A stretch of 17,165 bases of DNA, from positions 1 to 17,165 of the forward strand of contig CASECL010000116.1 of the NCBI GenBank assembly GCA_949286445.1, written 5' to 3'. Every line of letters starts with the position of its first letter. The stretch's first letter is position 1. The DNA comes from an uncultured bacterium (GTDB lineage: Bacteria > Verrucomicrobiota > Lentisphaeria > Victivallales > Victivallaceae). Of the stretch, positions 7,784 to 15,601 are shown piece after piece. The notes beneath the pieces were generated by a model, which was not told the DNA's origin, did not search any database, and saw nothing but the letters and a program-made list of their open reading frames with translations. The translations under genes were made by a program, and so were the position numbers.

Positions 7784-8571
7784 ATTTACTGCTTCAGCGC
7801 GTGAGACAGACCGGCGGCGCGGGGAAAGGAGATTTTTCCTTTCTCCCGCTGGGACAGCACGGATATATTTTCCGGTTCGGCGATACGCTGATCGGATGTG
7901 ATCTATTCCTTTCGCCGTGGAACGGCAGAATGGTGCCGCCGCTTTTGAGTTACGCTGAAGCATTGGAAAATGTCAAATTCTTCACCGGTTCCCACGATCA
8001 TGACGACCACATCGACCGGGGCTTCTGGCTGGCGGCATTGAAACTTGATCCGGAAGCGGAATTTCTGCTTCCGGCGGCGGTAAAACGTTATTTCGGGACG
8101 GATGAAAAGCGTTTTATTCCCATTGACTGCGGTGAAAGTTTTGAATACCGCGGCGTGAAAATCAGCGCAATACCGTCAGCTCATGAAAAACTGGAAAAAA
8201 ATGATTCCGGCGAATACAGCGCACTGGGATTGATTTTTGAATACGGTAATTTACGGATTTACCACTCCGGCGACTGCTGTATTTACCCGGAAATCTGGAA
8301 TTACCTCGGTACACGGAAATTTGATGCAGTTTTTCTGCCGATAAACGGGCGGGATTCCGCCCGGCTGGCCAGAAACTGCATCGGCAATATGTCCATTCAT
8401 GAGGCGGCGGATCTGGCCGGAAGCATCGGAGCGGAGTGCATTATTCCCTCTCATTTTGACATGTTCAAAGACAATTCCGCTGATCCGGCTGAACTGGAGC
8501 GTTACATGAAAATAAAGTACCCGGAAATAAAGGTTATCATACCCGAAGCGGGCAAAGTGAGGTCATTATGA
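7780..8571 (+). CDS. UlaG-like metallo-beta-lactamase-fold lactonase
   Basis: A 263-residue cytoplasmic MBL-fold hydrolase. Metal ligands are seen in SHDHDDHID (71-79; His72, His74, Asp76, His77), His135 (SAHEK), Asp165 in HSGD (162-165) and His225 in IIPSHFDMF (221-229). The LPINGRD segment (187-192) and the late SHFDMF resemble UlaG, the L-ascorbate-6-phosphate lactonase. The family also includes general RNase Z/MBL proteins, so the exact lactone is uncertain. It is translationally coupled on both sides (ATGA at 7780 and 8568). Following two dehydrogenases and preceding a kinase, it is well placed to open a sugar lactone produced by oxidation; this role is inference. Confidence 0.82.
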   Translation: MNLLLQRVRQTGGAGKGDFSFLPLGQHGYIFRFGDTLIGCDLFLSPWNGRMVPPLLSYAEALENVKFFTGSHDHDDHIDRGFWLAALKLDPEAEFLLPAAVKRYFGTDEKRFIPIDCGESFEYRGVKISAIPSAHEKLEKNDSGEYSALGLIFEYGNLRIYHSGDCCIYPEIWNYLGTRKFDAVFLPINGRDSARLARNCIGNMSIHEAADLAGSIGAECIIPSHFDMFKDNSADPAELERYMKIKYPEIKVIIPEAGKVRSL

Positions 8572-9467
8572 AAAATATATCCCGGAAAATTCTGGCGTCA
8601 GGTGAAATTCTTTTTGACTGTTTCCCGGACTTCCGCCGTCCCGGCGGGGCCCCTGCCAATTTTATTATCGGAGTTTCTCAATTCGGCTTTGATGCCAGAC
8701 TCTTTTCGGCAGTGGGAAATGACTCTGACGGAGATGAACTCCTGAATTTATTCCGGGATAACGGCGGCGATACGGCACTGGTTCAGCGTTCACCCAATCC
8801 CACCGGAAAGGTGGAAGTTACCATCCATAACGCCATACCGAGTTATGACATAAAGGAAAATTCCGCCTGGGATGACCTGCATGCCGACGTTAAAACCCTC
8901 GAATTTGCCGGAAGTTGCGATGCCGCGGTATTCGGTTCTCTGGCCGGCCGCGGGGAAGTATCCCGCCGGGCAATAACGGAAGTTATGCGGGCTGTTCCGG
9001 CAAAATCACTGCGGATATTTGACATAAATTTACGGCAGAATTATTACTCTTTTGAACTTCTTGACCAATTTCTTCAGCTGGCCAACGTCTTGAAAATCAG
9101 CGAGGAGGAACTTTCTGATGCTTCATCATGTCTGAATCTGCCGGAAAAACCGGATCAGTTCGCCTCCGGAATAATGAAAAAATACCATTTGCAAATGCTT
9201 CTGCTCAGTCTGGGGAAAAACGGCAGCCGGCTTTATGACCGGTGCGGCTCTTATGCTGCTCCGGCAGAACCGCCGCCGGGAGGCAAAGTGGTCAGCACCG
9301 TGGGAGCGGGGGACGCCTTTCTCGCCGGTTTTACCGGGGCTCTGCTTTCCGGGGCCGATCCGGTCAAAGCCCAGAAAGCAGGAAATCTTTTCGCGGCGTT
9401 TGTCTGTTCACAGGAGGGGGCATGGGTGAAAATCCCGGCTGAACTGTTAAAAAAATTTCAGGAATAA
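8568..9467 (+). CDS. PfkB/ribokinase-family carbohydrate kinase (fructokinase-like)
   Basis: A 299-residue sugar kinase. The N-terminal substrate-binding motif GGAPANF is at 26-32, FDINLR at 151-156 and the ATP/anion-hole motif STVGAGDAF at 243-251 with catalytic base Asp249. The opening ASGEILFDCF and the SAWDDL segment (99-104) are closest to the fructokinase or 2-keto-3-deoxygluconate-kinase-like side of the family. Length is normal for PfkB kinases and no key residue is lost. It starts in an ATGA overlap with the lactonase gene and ends 6 bp before the URO-D-like gene, so it is clearly in the same transcript. It probably traps the pathway sugar as a phosphate; the sugar is unknown. Confidence 0.9.
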   Translation: MKNISRKILASGEILFDCFPDFRRPGGAPANFIIGVSQFGFDARLFSAVGNDSDGDELLNLFRDNGGDTALVQRSPNPTGKVEVTIHNAIPSYDIKENSAWDDLHADVKTLEFAGSCDAAVFGSLAGRGEVSRRAITEVMRAVPAKSLRIFDINLRQNYYSFELLDQFLQLANVLKISEEELSDASSCLNLPEKPDQFASGIMKKYHLQMLLLSLGKNGSRLYDRCGSYAAPAEPPPGGKVVSTVGAGDAFLAGFTGALLSGADPVKAQKAGNLFAAFVCSQEGAWVKIPAELLKKFQE

Positions 9468-9473
9468 AATAAA

Positions 9474-10550
9474 ATGATACAGGTATTTCTTGATCCGCAT
9501 CCCAAATTCAACCACCGTTTTTTCGGAGCAGATTACGGTGAAAGATATCATCTTGACCCGGAGTACCGTTCCGCTGAACTGCTCCGCATCAGCCGGGAAC
9601 AGAAAGAGCGTTATCATAATTACCTGGGAGTGGTAATGCCGGACTTTGAAGATACCGGCACTTTGCCCCCGCTGGGAATACAGCCGCTGGATTTTTTCAA
9701 TATCGCATTGGGTGCCGCGCCGACATATTCAGCAGAGGAAATGGTATGGACCACGGCAAAACCATTTGAACATATTGAGTCCGTCCGTGACGTGGCGGAA
9801 CTGCCGGAGATAGACTGGAGCAGTTCGCCAATCTGCAATGATATGATCAGACAGTTTGAAGAACTGAAAAAACTTTATCCCCACCGGCGGCCGTGTTCAT
9901 TTCAGAATATCGAATTCCAGCGCGGCGACGCGGCTCCGGACAAGGCGACACTGGTAATACATTCACCCTATACCACCGCTTTCCGGCTGACCGGAGAAAA
10001 GTTATTCGAGCTTATGATGTGCGAGGAAGAGACTGCACAGGCATTGTTTGAATATATTTTCCGGCAGTATGAAAATATGTTCAAATACGTTTGCGCCCGT
10101 TACAACTGGGAGCCGGACGGAGTTCACTTCGGAGACTGTGCCGCCACCATGCTTTCACCGTCTCTGTTTGAAAAATTCAACGCCGCCTTTTACGACCGCA
10201 CCGGTCAGAAATACGGCAGGGTGGCTCTGCATTCCTGCGGGCCTTCAGCTCATCTGCTGGATAAATTTACTTTGATCAGAAACCTGGATTATCTTCAGAT
10301 CGGCATGGGGTCGGATTTTGCCCGGCTGAGACAGCTTTTTCCCGACCGTCATATTCTTGCTTTTCACTCACCGTCCCTCATCCGCAGCGGCTCCGCAGAG
10401 GAAAACGCGGCCGCACTGCGGGAAACCGCAAGCACCCTTGGAGTAAACAGTACGGTATTTTTAAGTTCGGTTGATCCGGATACCCCGGCTGACACGCTGA
10501 ATGCCTTGCTGGAGAATGCCTCCGCAATTAATAAAGGCGTCAAAGCATAA
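9474..10550 (+). CDS. Uroporphyrinogen-decarboxylase-superfamily (URO-D/methyltransferase-like) protein
   Basis: A 358-residue protein of the URO-D/MtaA-like superfamily. Recognisable pieces are HFGDCAATMLSPSLFEKF (218-235), ALHSCGPSAHLLD (251-263) with His253 and Cys255 in the zinc-type HxCG motif, and the closing FLSSVDPDTPADTLNALLE (329-347). In MtaA/MtbA/CmuA-type methyltransferases a third zinc Cys sits just before a DxPPxTP-like segment; here that position reads SSV, so the Cys is missing. The N-terminal Arg-rich motif of true HemE is also absent, so haem synthesis is unlikely. A modest AGGA (9460-9463) precedes the ATG. It is the last gene of the metabolic operon. A role in demethylating or otherwise modifying a methylated sugar is a guess. 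The last codons run directly into element copy B. Confidence 0.85.
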   Translation: MIQVFLDPHPKFNHRFFGADYGERYHLDPEYRSAELLRISREQKERYHNYLGVVMPDFEDTGTLPPLGIQPLDFFNIALGAAPTYSAEEMVWTTAKPFEHIESVRDVAELPEIDWSSSPICNDMIRQFEELKKLYPHRRPCSFQNIEFQRGDAAPDKATLVIHSPYTTAFRLTGEKLFELMMCEEETAQALFEYIFRQYENMFKYVCARYNWEPDGVHFGDCAATMLSPSLFEKFNAAFYDRTGQKYGRVALHSCGPSAHLLDKFTLIRNLDYLQIGMGSDFARLRQLFPDRHILAFHSPSLIRSGSAEENAAALRETASTLGVNSTVFLSSVDPDTPADTLNALLENASAINKGVKA

Positions 10551-10607
10551 TTATTTTTATACTGGAAAAATATGGTTTAATCCATTTTTTTGCAATTGGT
10601 ATATACC
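10542..10607 (+). promoter_or_regulatory. Shared upstream element, copy B (no gene directly behind it)
   Basis: This begins in the last codons of the URO-D-like gene (AAAGCAT) and contains an A-rich spacer, the near-palindrome TGGTTTAATCCA (10573-10584), a T-tract and the perfect 10-bp palindrome GGTATATACC (10598-10607). From 10496 to 10592 it aligns without gaps to 10672-10768 (copy C), offset 176 bp. TGGTATATA also fits an extended -10 box. No CDS starts behind it until 10836, so it would serve as a distal tandem promoter of the GH123-like operon or be a by-product of the duplication. Confidence 0.55.
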
Positions 10608-10660
10608 ACACAATACACTCCTGACAGTGAAAATCTGCAGATTCACTGCTCAGGGGGATT

Positions 10661-10726
10661 ACGGCAAACATGCTGAATGTCCTGCCGGAGAATGCTTCTG
10701 CTCTTGTACAAGGCAGTAAAGCATGA
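10661..10726 (+). pseudogene. Relic of a URO-D-like gene 3' end
   Basis: Reading in frame from about 10664 gives ANMLNVLPENASALVQGSKA and then a stop (TGA, 10724-10726). The true URO-D-like protein ends ADTLNALLENASAINKGVKA. Twelve of the 20 residues are identical. At the DNA level, 39 of 53 bases agree between 10496-10548 and 10672-10724 with no gap. Several differences are synonymous (GCC/GCT, TCC/TCT, TTG/CTG), so the piece probably came from a once-functional paralogue, not from a fresh copying error. Upstream of about 10661 the similarity fades. The fragment has an ATG (10670) but no ribosome site and should not be called a gene. Confidence 0.65.
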
Positions 10727-10789
10727 TTATTTTTACACACAAAAAACGTGGTTTAATCCATTTTTTTGTCATATGGTATATACTATAAT
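10718..10789 (+). promoter_or_regulatory. Shared upstream element, copy C (promoter of the GH123-like operon)
   Basis: This has the same order of motifs as copy B: AAAGCAT (10718-10724), ATTATTTTTACACAC, A-tract, TGGTTTAATCCA (10749-10760), T7, then GTATATAC (10776-10783) followed by TATAAT (10784-10789). Two overlapping -10 candidates exist: TATAAT, or the extended form TGG-TATATA (10774-10782). Neither has a good -35 box. The transcript would start near 10790-10796, giving a leader of about 40-45 nt to the ATG at 10836. A single base is inserted relative to copy B just before GGTATATAC. Confidence 0.6.
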
Positions 10790-10835
10790 ATCCCTCGGGA
10801 AACGAAAAATCCACTTAAAAAACAAGGAGAATATT

Positions 10836-13235
10836 ATGCCCCGGAGAAAAAAATTTGCATTGGCCGCCGCAGCGGCTTTCGTCCTGACTTTGCCGCTTTT
10901 CGCCTGGGAAAGGGAAGTTGCTGTCGATCTGAACGGAAACTGGGAGTTCAAACGTGATCACGGCAAAGTGGAAAAAAGCCGCTTCAAGGCAGAAAACAAC
11001 ACCTTGAAAATTGATTATGTTTTTGAGGAAACGTCTGAAGACTCCAGCGCACACCCGGATTACAAAGGGCGGGATGCCTTCACTTTAACCAAAGAAGGTT
11101 TGCTTGATCTATCGGGTTTTTCCGCCGGTGAATTTGAATATACCGGCAATGGCACCAGTCACAATTTCGCCCTCATCCTCTCCGATGCCGAGGGCAAACA
11201 GGCTATATACAAACTCTTTACCTGGCACGATCCGGCACAGCGGAAATACCGTTTTACCTTAAATTCCGTCTGCGACGGCTGGCCGCCGAACCCGGATATG
11301 AGTAAAATCGTTTCGGTCGGCGTTCTGGTGGACGAAGGCGGTGAAGCCAGATATTCTGTAAATTCCGGCTCCGTGGCGGTAAACGGAATCCGTTTCAACA
11401 ACTTCTACCGGGAGGAAAACCTCCGCCGGGATATCGCCCTGCTCCGCCGCTGCGGCGGAGACAAAAAACGGATTGATGAACTGGAAAAAACTCTCAATCA
11501 GCGTGCCGGAAAACTTGAAGATCTGGAAAAACTCGTGCTTCAGGCCAAATACGATATTCTCGTTCCGGCAGGGAAAAAATTTGCCCTGTTCAAGGAAAGC
11601 GTCTGGCGCAAAGTCCGCCCCGAATTTGTCAACTTCAATGGCGGCGCGGAAAAACTCGATGTGCTGAAACTTAATGCCGCCGGAAATGAATATGAAAGCG
11701 TGCAGTTTGTTGTTGTCCCCTCCCCTGCCGGAGTTTCCGGTGTCTCGGTGCGGCTGGATGGCGATCTGGTTTCCGGCGGCAACCGCATCAGTGCAGAAGA
11801 TGTTGAGATCCGGATTCCGGATTTTGTCAACACTACTCCTACCAACATGACTTACTATGATTACGTCGGTCCCACCCCGGATATCATGTCTCCCAACCGG
11901 ACATTCAGCGTTTCCGGCGGTGCGGTACGGCCGGTATGGGCAACAATTTATGTCAAACCGGACACCCCGGCCGGCATTTACCGCGGCAAACTGGTGCTTT
12001 CTGCAAATGGAGAAAACATCGATATTCCGCTGGAACTTACCGTGCGTGACTTTACGCTTCCGGAAACCTGGACGGTGGCGCGGCAGTTTGTTTACTGGCT
12101 TCCGGCCATCGCCCGGTTCTACAATTTCCGCGAAGGCTCCGATCCCTGCGGATACAATAAGGACGGTTACGGCATTCCCCGGGAAATGCTCTTTGAACAC
12201 CTGGATTTTCTGCTGAAGTACCCGCTGGAAATCATCAATCTGGGCTGGGTGTTCGATACCGACACCGGTGAACCCTGCTGGCCACTCAGCGTGGACAAAG
12301 ACGGCAATCTGGATTTTTCACTCTTTGACGAAATCATGGAATTCTGCCGGGCCCGGGGAATGCGGAAATTTGCCATGGGTGACTTCGGACGCAAAGCCGG
12401 CAGAATTACCGATGAAAAATACCGCCAAAACGTGGCAAAGGTCATGAAACCCTTTATCGCCCACCAGAAGGAAAAAGGTTATTTTGCCGATGCCAATTTC
12501 AAAGTGCTCGATGAACCGGACAATCCGGAACTCTATAAGGAAATTCTGGCGGAATGCCGTTTCATCCACGATCTTGATCCGGCAATTCCCACTCTGGCGG
12601 CGATCGGTTTCCCCGACCCGGCACTGGCGGAACATGTCAATATCTGGCTGCTCCGCCCCAACAACTGGGATGAAAAAGTGGTGAAAAAACTCCGCGATGC
12701 CGGAGCGGAAGCCTCCTGGTACTGGTGCATCTGCCCCTATGCCCGTCCGCTGCCGAACTACTTTATCAACTATCCTGCCACTGATCCCAGAATTATTGAA
12801 CACCTGCATTACCGGGTGGGAGCAAAAAATTTCCTGATGTGGGCTGTCAACAACTGGAATAAAAATATCAAGCCCTCCGGCACGCCGCGTTATCCGGATA
12901 TTGCCTGGGATCCCAATGTTTTCGGCAATTTCAATGGCGACGGACTCTTTGTCTATCCCCTTCCCGGAGGCAAACTTGCCGCCTCGATGCGGCTGGAGGA
13001 ACTCCGTGACGGAGCAGAAGAAAATGAATATTTCGTCCTGCTGGAAAAACTGGCCGGCAAACTGGAAAAGCAGAATAAAAATGCTGATCTTGCCAGACAG
13101 ATCCGCCAGTTCCTCAAACTTGAACACATCAAAGCTCCTTACGATTTTGATGCCAGTGTGGAAACGCTTGACCGGGTCCGCAATCAGGCGGGAGATCTGA
13201 TTGAGGCGGCACAGAAAGCTCTGGAGGGAAAATGA
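10836..13235 (+). CDS. Exported GH123/DUF4091-like glycoside hydrolase, first of pair
   Basis: A 799-residue exported protein. A signal peptide is clear: RRKK, hydrophobic 8-22, cleavage probably after Ala23. Then come a beta-rich N-terminal domain (about 24-190), a charged helical or coiled-coil stretch (192-240), a beta-sandwich (about 265-405) and the catalytic barrel (about 412-700). The barrel carries the Asp559-Glu560 pair in VLDEPDNPE, matching the Asp-Glu pair that GH123 N-acetyl-beta-galactosaminidases use in substrate-assisted catalysis. The late FNGDGLFVYP (698-707) and SMRLEELRDGAEENEY (717-732) segments are typical of DUF4091 proteins. AAGGAGA (10824-10830) sets ATG 10836; longer readings of the frame run upstream through the promoter element and lack a ribosome site. 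Activity on a GalNAc-type or other glycan is family inference. It ends in an ATGA overlap with the next gene. Confidence 0.82.
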   Translation: MPRRKKFALAAAAAFVLTLPLFAWEREVAVDLNGNWEFKRDHGKVEKSRFKAENNTLKIDYVFEETSEDSSAHPDYKGRDAFTLTKEGLLDLSGFSAGEFEYTGNGTSHNFALILSDAEGKQAIYKLFTWHDPAQRKYRFTLNSVCDGWPPNPDMSKIVSVGVLVDEGGEARYSVNSGSVAVNGIRFNNFYREENLRRDIALLRRCGGDKKRIDELEKTLNQRAGKLEDLEKLVLQAKYDILVPAGKKFALFKESVWRKVRPEFVNFNGGAEKLDVLKLNAAGNEYESVQFVVVPSPAGVSGVSVRLDGDLVSGGNRISAEDVEIRIPDFVNTTPTNMTYYDYVGPTPDIMSPNRTFSVSGGAVRPVWATIYVKPDTPAGIYRGKLVLSANGENIDIPLELTVRDFTLPETWTVARQFVYWLPAIARFYNFREGSDPCGYNKDGYGIPREMLFEHLDFLLKYPLEIINLGWVFDTDTGEPCWPLSVDKDGNLDFSLFDEIMEFCRARGMRKFAMGDFGRKAGRITDEKYRQNVAKVMKPFIAHQKEKGYFADANFKVLDEPDNPELYKEILAECRFIHDLDPAIPTLAAIGFPDPALAEHVNIWLLRPNNWDEKVVKKLRDAGAEASWYWCICPYARPLPNYFINYPATDPRIIEHLHYRVGAKNFLMWAVNNWNKNIKPSGTPRYPDIAWDPNVFGNFNGDGLFVYPLPGGKLAASMRLEELRDGAEENEYFVLLEKLAGKLEKQNKNADLARQIRQFLKLEHIKAPYDFDASVETLDRVRNQAGDLIEAAQKALEGK

Positions 13236-15601
13236 ATAAAATCAGTTTCAAATCATTTCTGTACCTGTTTACCGCGGCGGCATTTTCCGCCGTTCCGGTA
13301 CGGGGGGATTTTCTCCACTCCTTTGAAAATAACGGCGATCTGGCGGAATGGAATCTCGACCCGGGGGTGAAAACCACCGTGGATAAAGGTTTTGCCACCG
13401 ATGGAAAAAAGTCCTGCCTGCTCAGTCTCGACCCCGGTGCGCCATGGTTCGGCATGACTTTGAGCAATGTCCCGGCAGATATGCTTAAAGACTACCGTTA
13501 TCTTGAGTTTGACCTTTGTGCCAAAACTGACATGGACTATTTTTCTCTGATGATTTCCGACGGGGAAAATGAATTTCCGGTCTGGTTTCAAACCTGTTAC
13601 GACAATTTGAAAAAAGGCGAAAAGATCCATGGCAAAATCGACCTCAATGACAACGATATTGTCCAGTGGGGCAAAAACCGGGTCAATATCCGTTTCTGGG
13701 GTGCGAACCGGAGTAAAAAAGTTCAGAGTATTTACATAGACAAAGTGGAGCTTACCGGACACGGACGGGCCTACCGTCCGGCATTGAACGTATTGGAAGT
13801 CATTGACAATCCGGCTTTTGACAAAGCTCCAGCGGATTGGAAACAACGGGCGCAAGATTTGAAAAAACGCATTCTCCAGCTGCTGGAAAAGCGTCCGGAC
13901 AATGCCGGAAAAATTGCCGGGGAAATTGCCGGGGAATGGGAAAAACTGTTACAGGAAATCAATAACGGCAAATTAAATATCTATCATGCGGAACTGGGCA
14001 GTTTTCTGCCCCTTTCTGAAGGTCTTGCCGCCTTGAAAAATCCGGCTGCCGGAGCAAAAATGAATTTTGATCTGGCAAAAAATGAGTATCAAAGCAAGTT
14101 CGTCGCGGTGAAAGCAGGTCCGGACGGAGCGGAAAATTTTTCGTTTTATCTCCCCTCTCACCAGGACTTCGAATTTGAAATATGGCGCGTTCAGGAAATT
14201 GACATCAGTGATGCCGATCAGTTCCCGGGCAAACGCATCAAGGGAACCACCCCGGACGCACTTATTCCAGCCGACCGGCCGGAAAAACTTTCCCCCGGCG
14301 AACTTGCTTATTATCTTTTTACCGTCAAATCCAGAAAAGGCATCGCCCCCGGTACCAGATCATTGAAGCTCCAATGCGGAGCAAAGGATATTGCGCCGGT
14401 TTCCCTGGATATGGATATTAAAGTAAGAAATTTTGAACTTCCGGAAAAAAGTTCGCTCAAAACCTACTTCAACACCTGGAGCCATAACTGGGAAAACTTC
14501 TACCGTTACGGCAAACGCCGCCCCTATGCCTGGCTGGATCATACCGAATTCACCCGCATTCCGGATGACAGGAAAATTGCTTTTGCCAAGCTGGCCAACC
14601 GTTACCGGGTGGGCCTGGTCGGCATGCCGGAGGCAAAAATACACGAACTCCACGTCGGCGCAGTGGAAGTCCCGGTTTCCCCCGGCTGGCGGGACTATGT
14701 GGAAGAATTGGGCAAAGTCAACGGTCTGGCCATGGCGGCTTACCTCGGCGGCAGCACCACCGGAGAAGATGAAAAGAAAAATGAGATTGCCAGGAAAACC
14801 GCGCTTAAAGTATTCAAAGAAGTCCGTGCCGCAGATGTCAAAGGTGTTCAGTGGCTGGTCGGATTAATGGATGAACCCCATCGCCGCACCACCGGAGGCG
14901 GCATGGAAGGGGTTTTGAAAGAGGCCGCCTTTGCCAAGAAAAATTTCCCGGAATGCCGCACCCTGCTGGCCTCCGGTCCCGCGCTTGTTCCGGTGGGCGG
15001 CAAATATGATAATATTGACATTGTGGCTACCTTGTGCGACCGTACTGAACTTCGCACCGCCGCCGAACAGCGGAAAAAAGGCCGGGAAACCGTCTGGTAC
15101 AGTGCCAATGTGGTTTACGGACCCAATCTTTCCTGGAGCACCTTTTACCAGAATAAACTTATGACCCGGATGATGCCGATACTCTGCTTTAAGTACGGCA
15201 TGAACGGCTTCCTTCACTGGTCAACCCTGCTCTGGGGTGAAGACCTCTGCGATCCGGCCAACCCGAAACGCTGGCCGGATGAAGAACCCTGGAACAGCCG
15301 CAAAAGCTGCTGGCAGGCAGGCGAAGGATATATGTTTTATCCCGGCAGAGACGGTTACATGTGGCCGTCGCTGCGGATAGAGAATTTCCGCGCCGGCATG
15401 CAGGATTATGAATATCTGACATTATTGCAGAAATCCCTGCCCCGGATGACTGCCGCCGACCGTGCCGCGGCGGAAAAACTGCTTTCCTGTTCCGACGTGG
15501 CGTCATATCCTTACGAATACACTGACGACCCGGATACGGTTTTGAAATGGCGGAGCAAAATTGCAGATCTGATTGAAAAATACCGGAGGAATGAAAAATG
15601 A
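13232..15601 (+). CDS. Exported GH123/DUF4091-like glycoside hydrolase, second of pair
   Basis: A 789-residue exported protein, homologous in overall plan to the preceding one. The signal peptide covers about residues 1-25. Residues 26-178 look like a carbohydrate-binding jelly-roll (LEFDLCAKTD, then YIDKVELTG at 168-176). A helical linker follows (200-245), then a beta-sandwich (250-400) and a DUF4091/GH123-like barrel (about 410-735) with Asp547-Glu548 in LMDEPH as the likely catalytic pair. Near the end, WPSLRIENFRAGMQDYEYL (711-729) is the usual DUF4091 closing motif. A perfect 12-bp tandem repeat at 13913-13936 gives IAGE-IAGE in the linker. It is coupled to both neighbours by ATGA overlaps. 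The differing N-terminal module suggests a different target or binding mode from its partner. Confidence 0.8.
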   Translation: MNKISFKSFLYLFTAAAFSAVPVRGDFLHSFENNGDLAEWNLDPGVKTTVDKGFATDGKKSCLLSLDPGAPWFGMTLSNVPADMLKDYRYLEFDLCAKTDMDYFSLMISDGENEFPVWFQTCYDNLKKGEKIHGKIDLNDNDIVQWGKNRVNIRFWGANRSKKVQSIYIDKVELTGHGRAYRPALNVLEVIDNPAFDKAPADWKQRAQDLKKRILQLLEKRPDNAGKIAGEIAGEWEKLLQEINNGKLNIYHAELGSFLPLSEGLAALKNPAAGAKMNFDLAKNEYQSKFVAVKAGPDGAENFSFYLPSHQDFEFEIWRVQEIDISDADQFPGKRIKGTTPDALIPADRPEKLSPGELAYYLFTVKSRKGIAPGTRSLKLQCGAKDIAPVSLDMDIKVRNFELPEKSSLKTYFNTWSHNWENFYRYGKRRPYAWLDHTEFTRIPDDRKIAFAKLANRYRVGLVGMPEAKIHELHVGAVEVPVSPGWRDYVEELGKVNGLAMAAYLGGSTTGEDEKKNEIARKTALKVFKEVRAADVKGVQWLVGLMDEPHRRTTGGGMEGVLKEAAFAKKNFPECRTLLASGPALVPVGGKYDNIDIVATLCDRTELRTAAEQRKKGRETVWYSANVVYGPNLSWSTFYQNKLMTRMMPILCFKYGMNGFLHWSTLLWGEDLCDPANPKRWPDEEPWNSRKSCWQAGEGYMFYPGRDGYMWPSLRIENFRAGMQDYEYLTLLQKSLPRMTAADRAAAEKLLSCSDVASYPYEYTDDPDTVLKWRSKIADLIEKYRRNEK
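13913..13936 (+). repeat. 12-bp perfect tandem duplication inside second GH123-like gene
   Basis: ATTGCCGGGGAA occurs twice in succession, encoding IAGE at residues 228-231 and 232-235 of the helical linker. It preserves the frame and probably reflects a replication-slippage event tolerated in a linker. Confidence 0.9.

Noticed and set aside
10677..10835. Extension of the first GH123-like gene back to an ATG at 10677
   Set aside because: The extra 53 residues translate the relic (in another frame) and the promoter element, and would bury the signal peptide. AAGGAGA before ATG 10836 fixes the start.
11259..12200. A 313-codon minus-strand frame inside the first GH123-like gene
   Set aside because: Its translation has no recognisable motif and mirrors the GC-rich third positions of the sense gene. 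No promoter or ribosome site is seen.
12318..13127. A 269-codon minus-strand frame
   Set aside because: Same reasoning: an antisense shadow of the well-supported GH123-like coding region.
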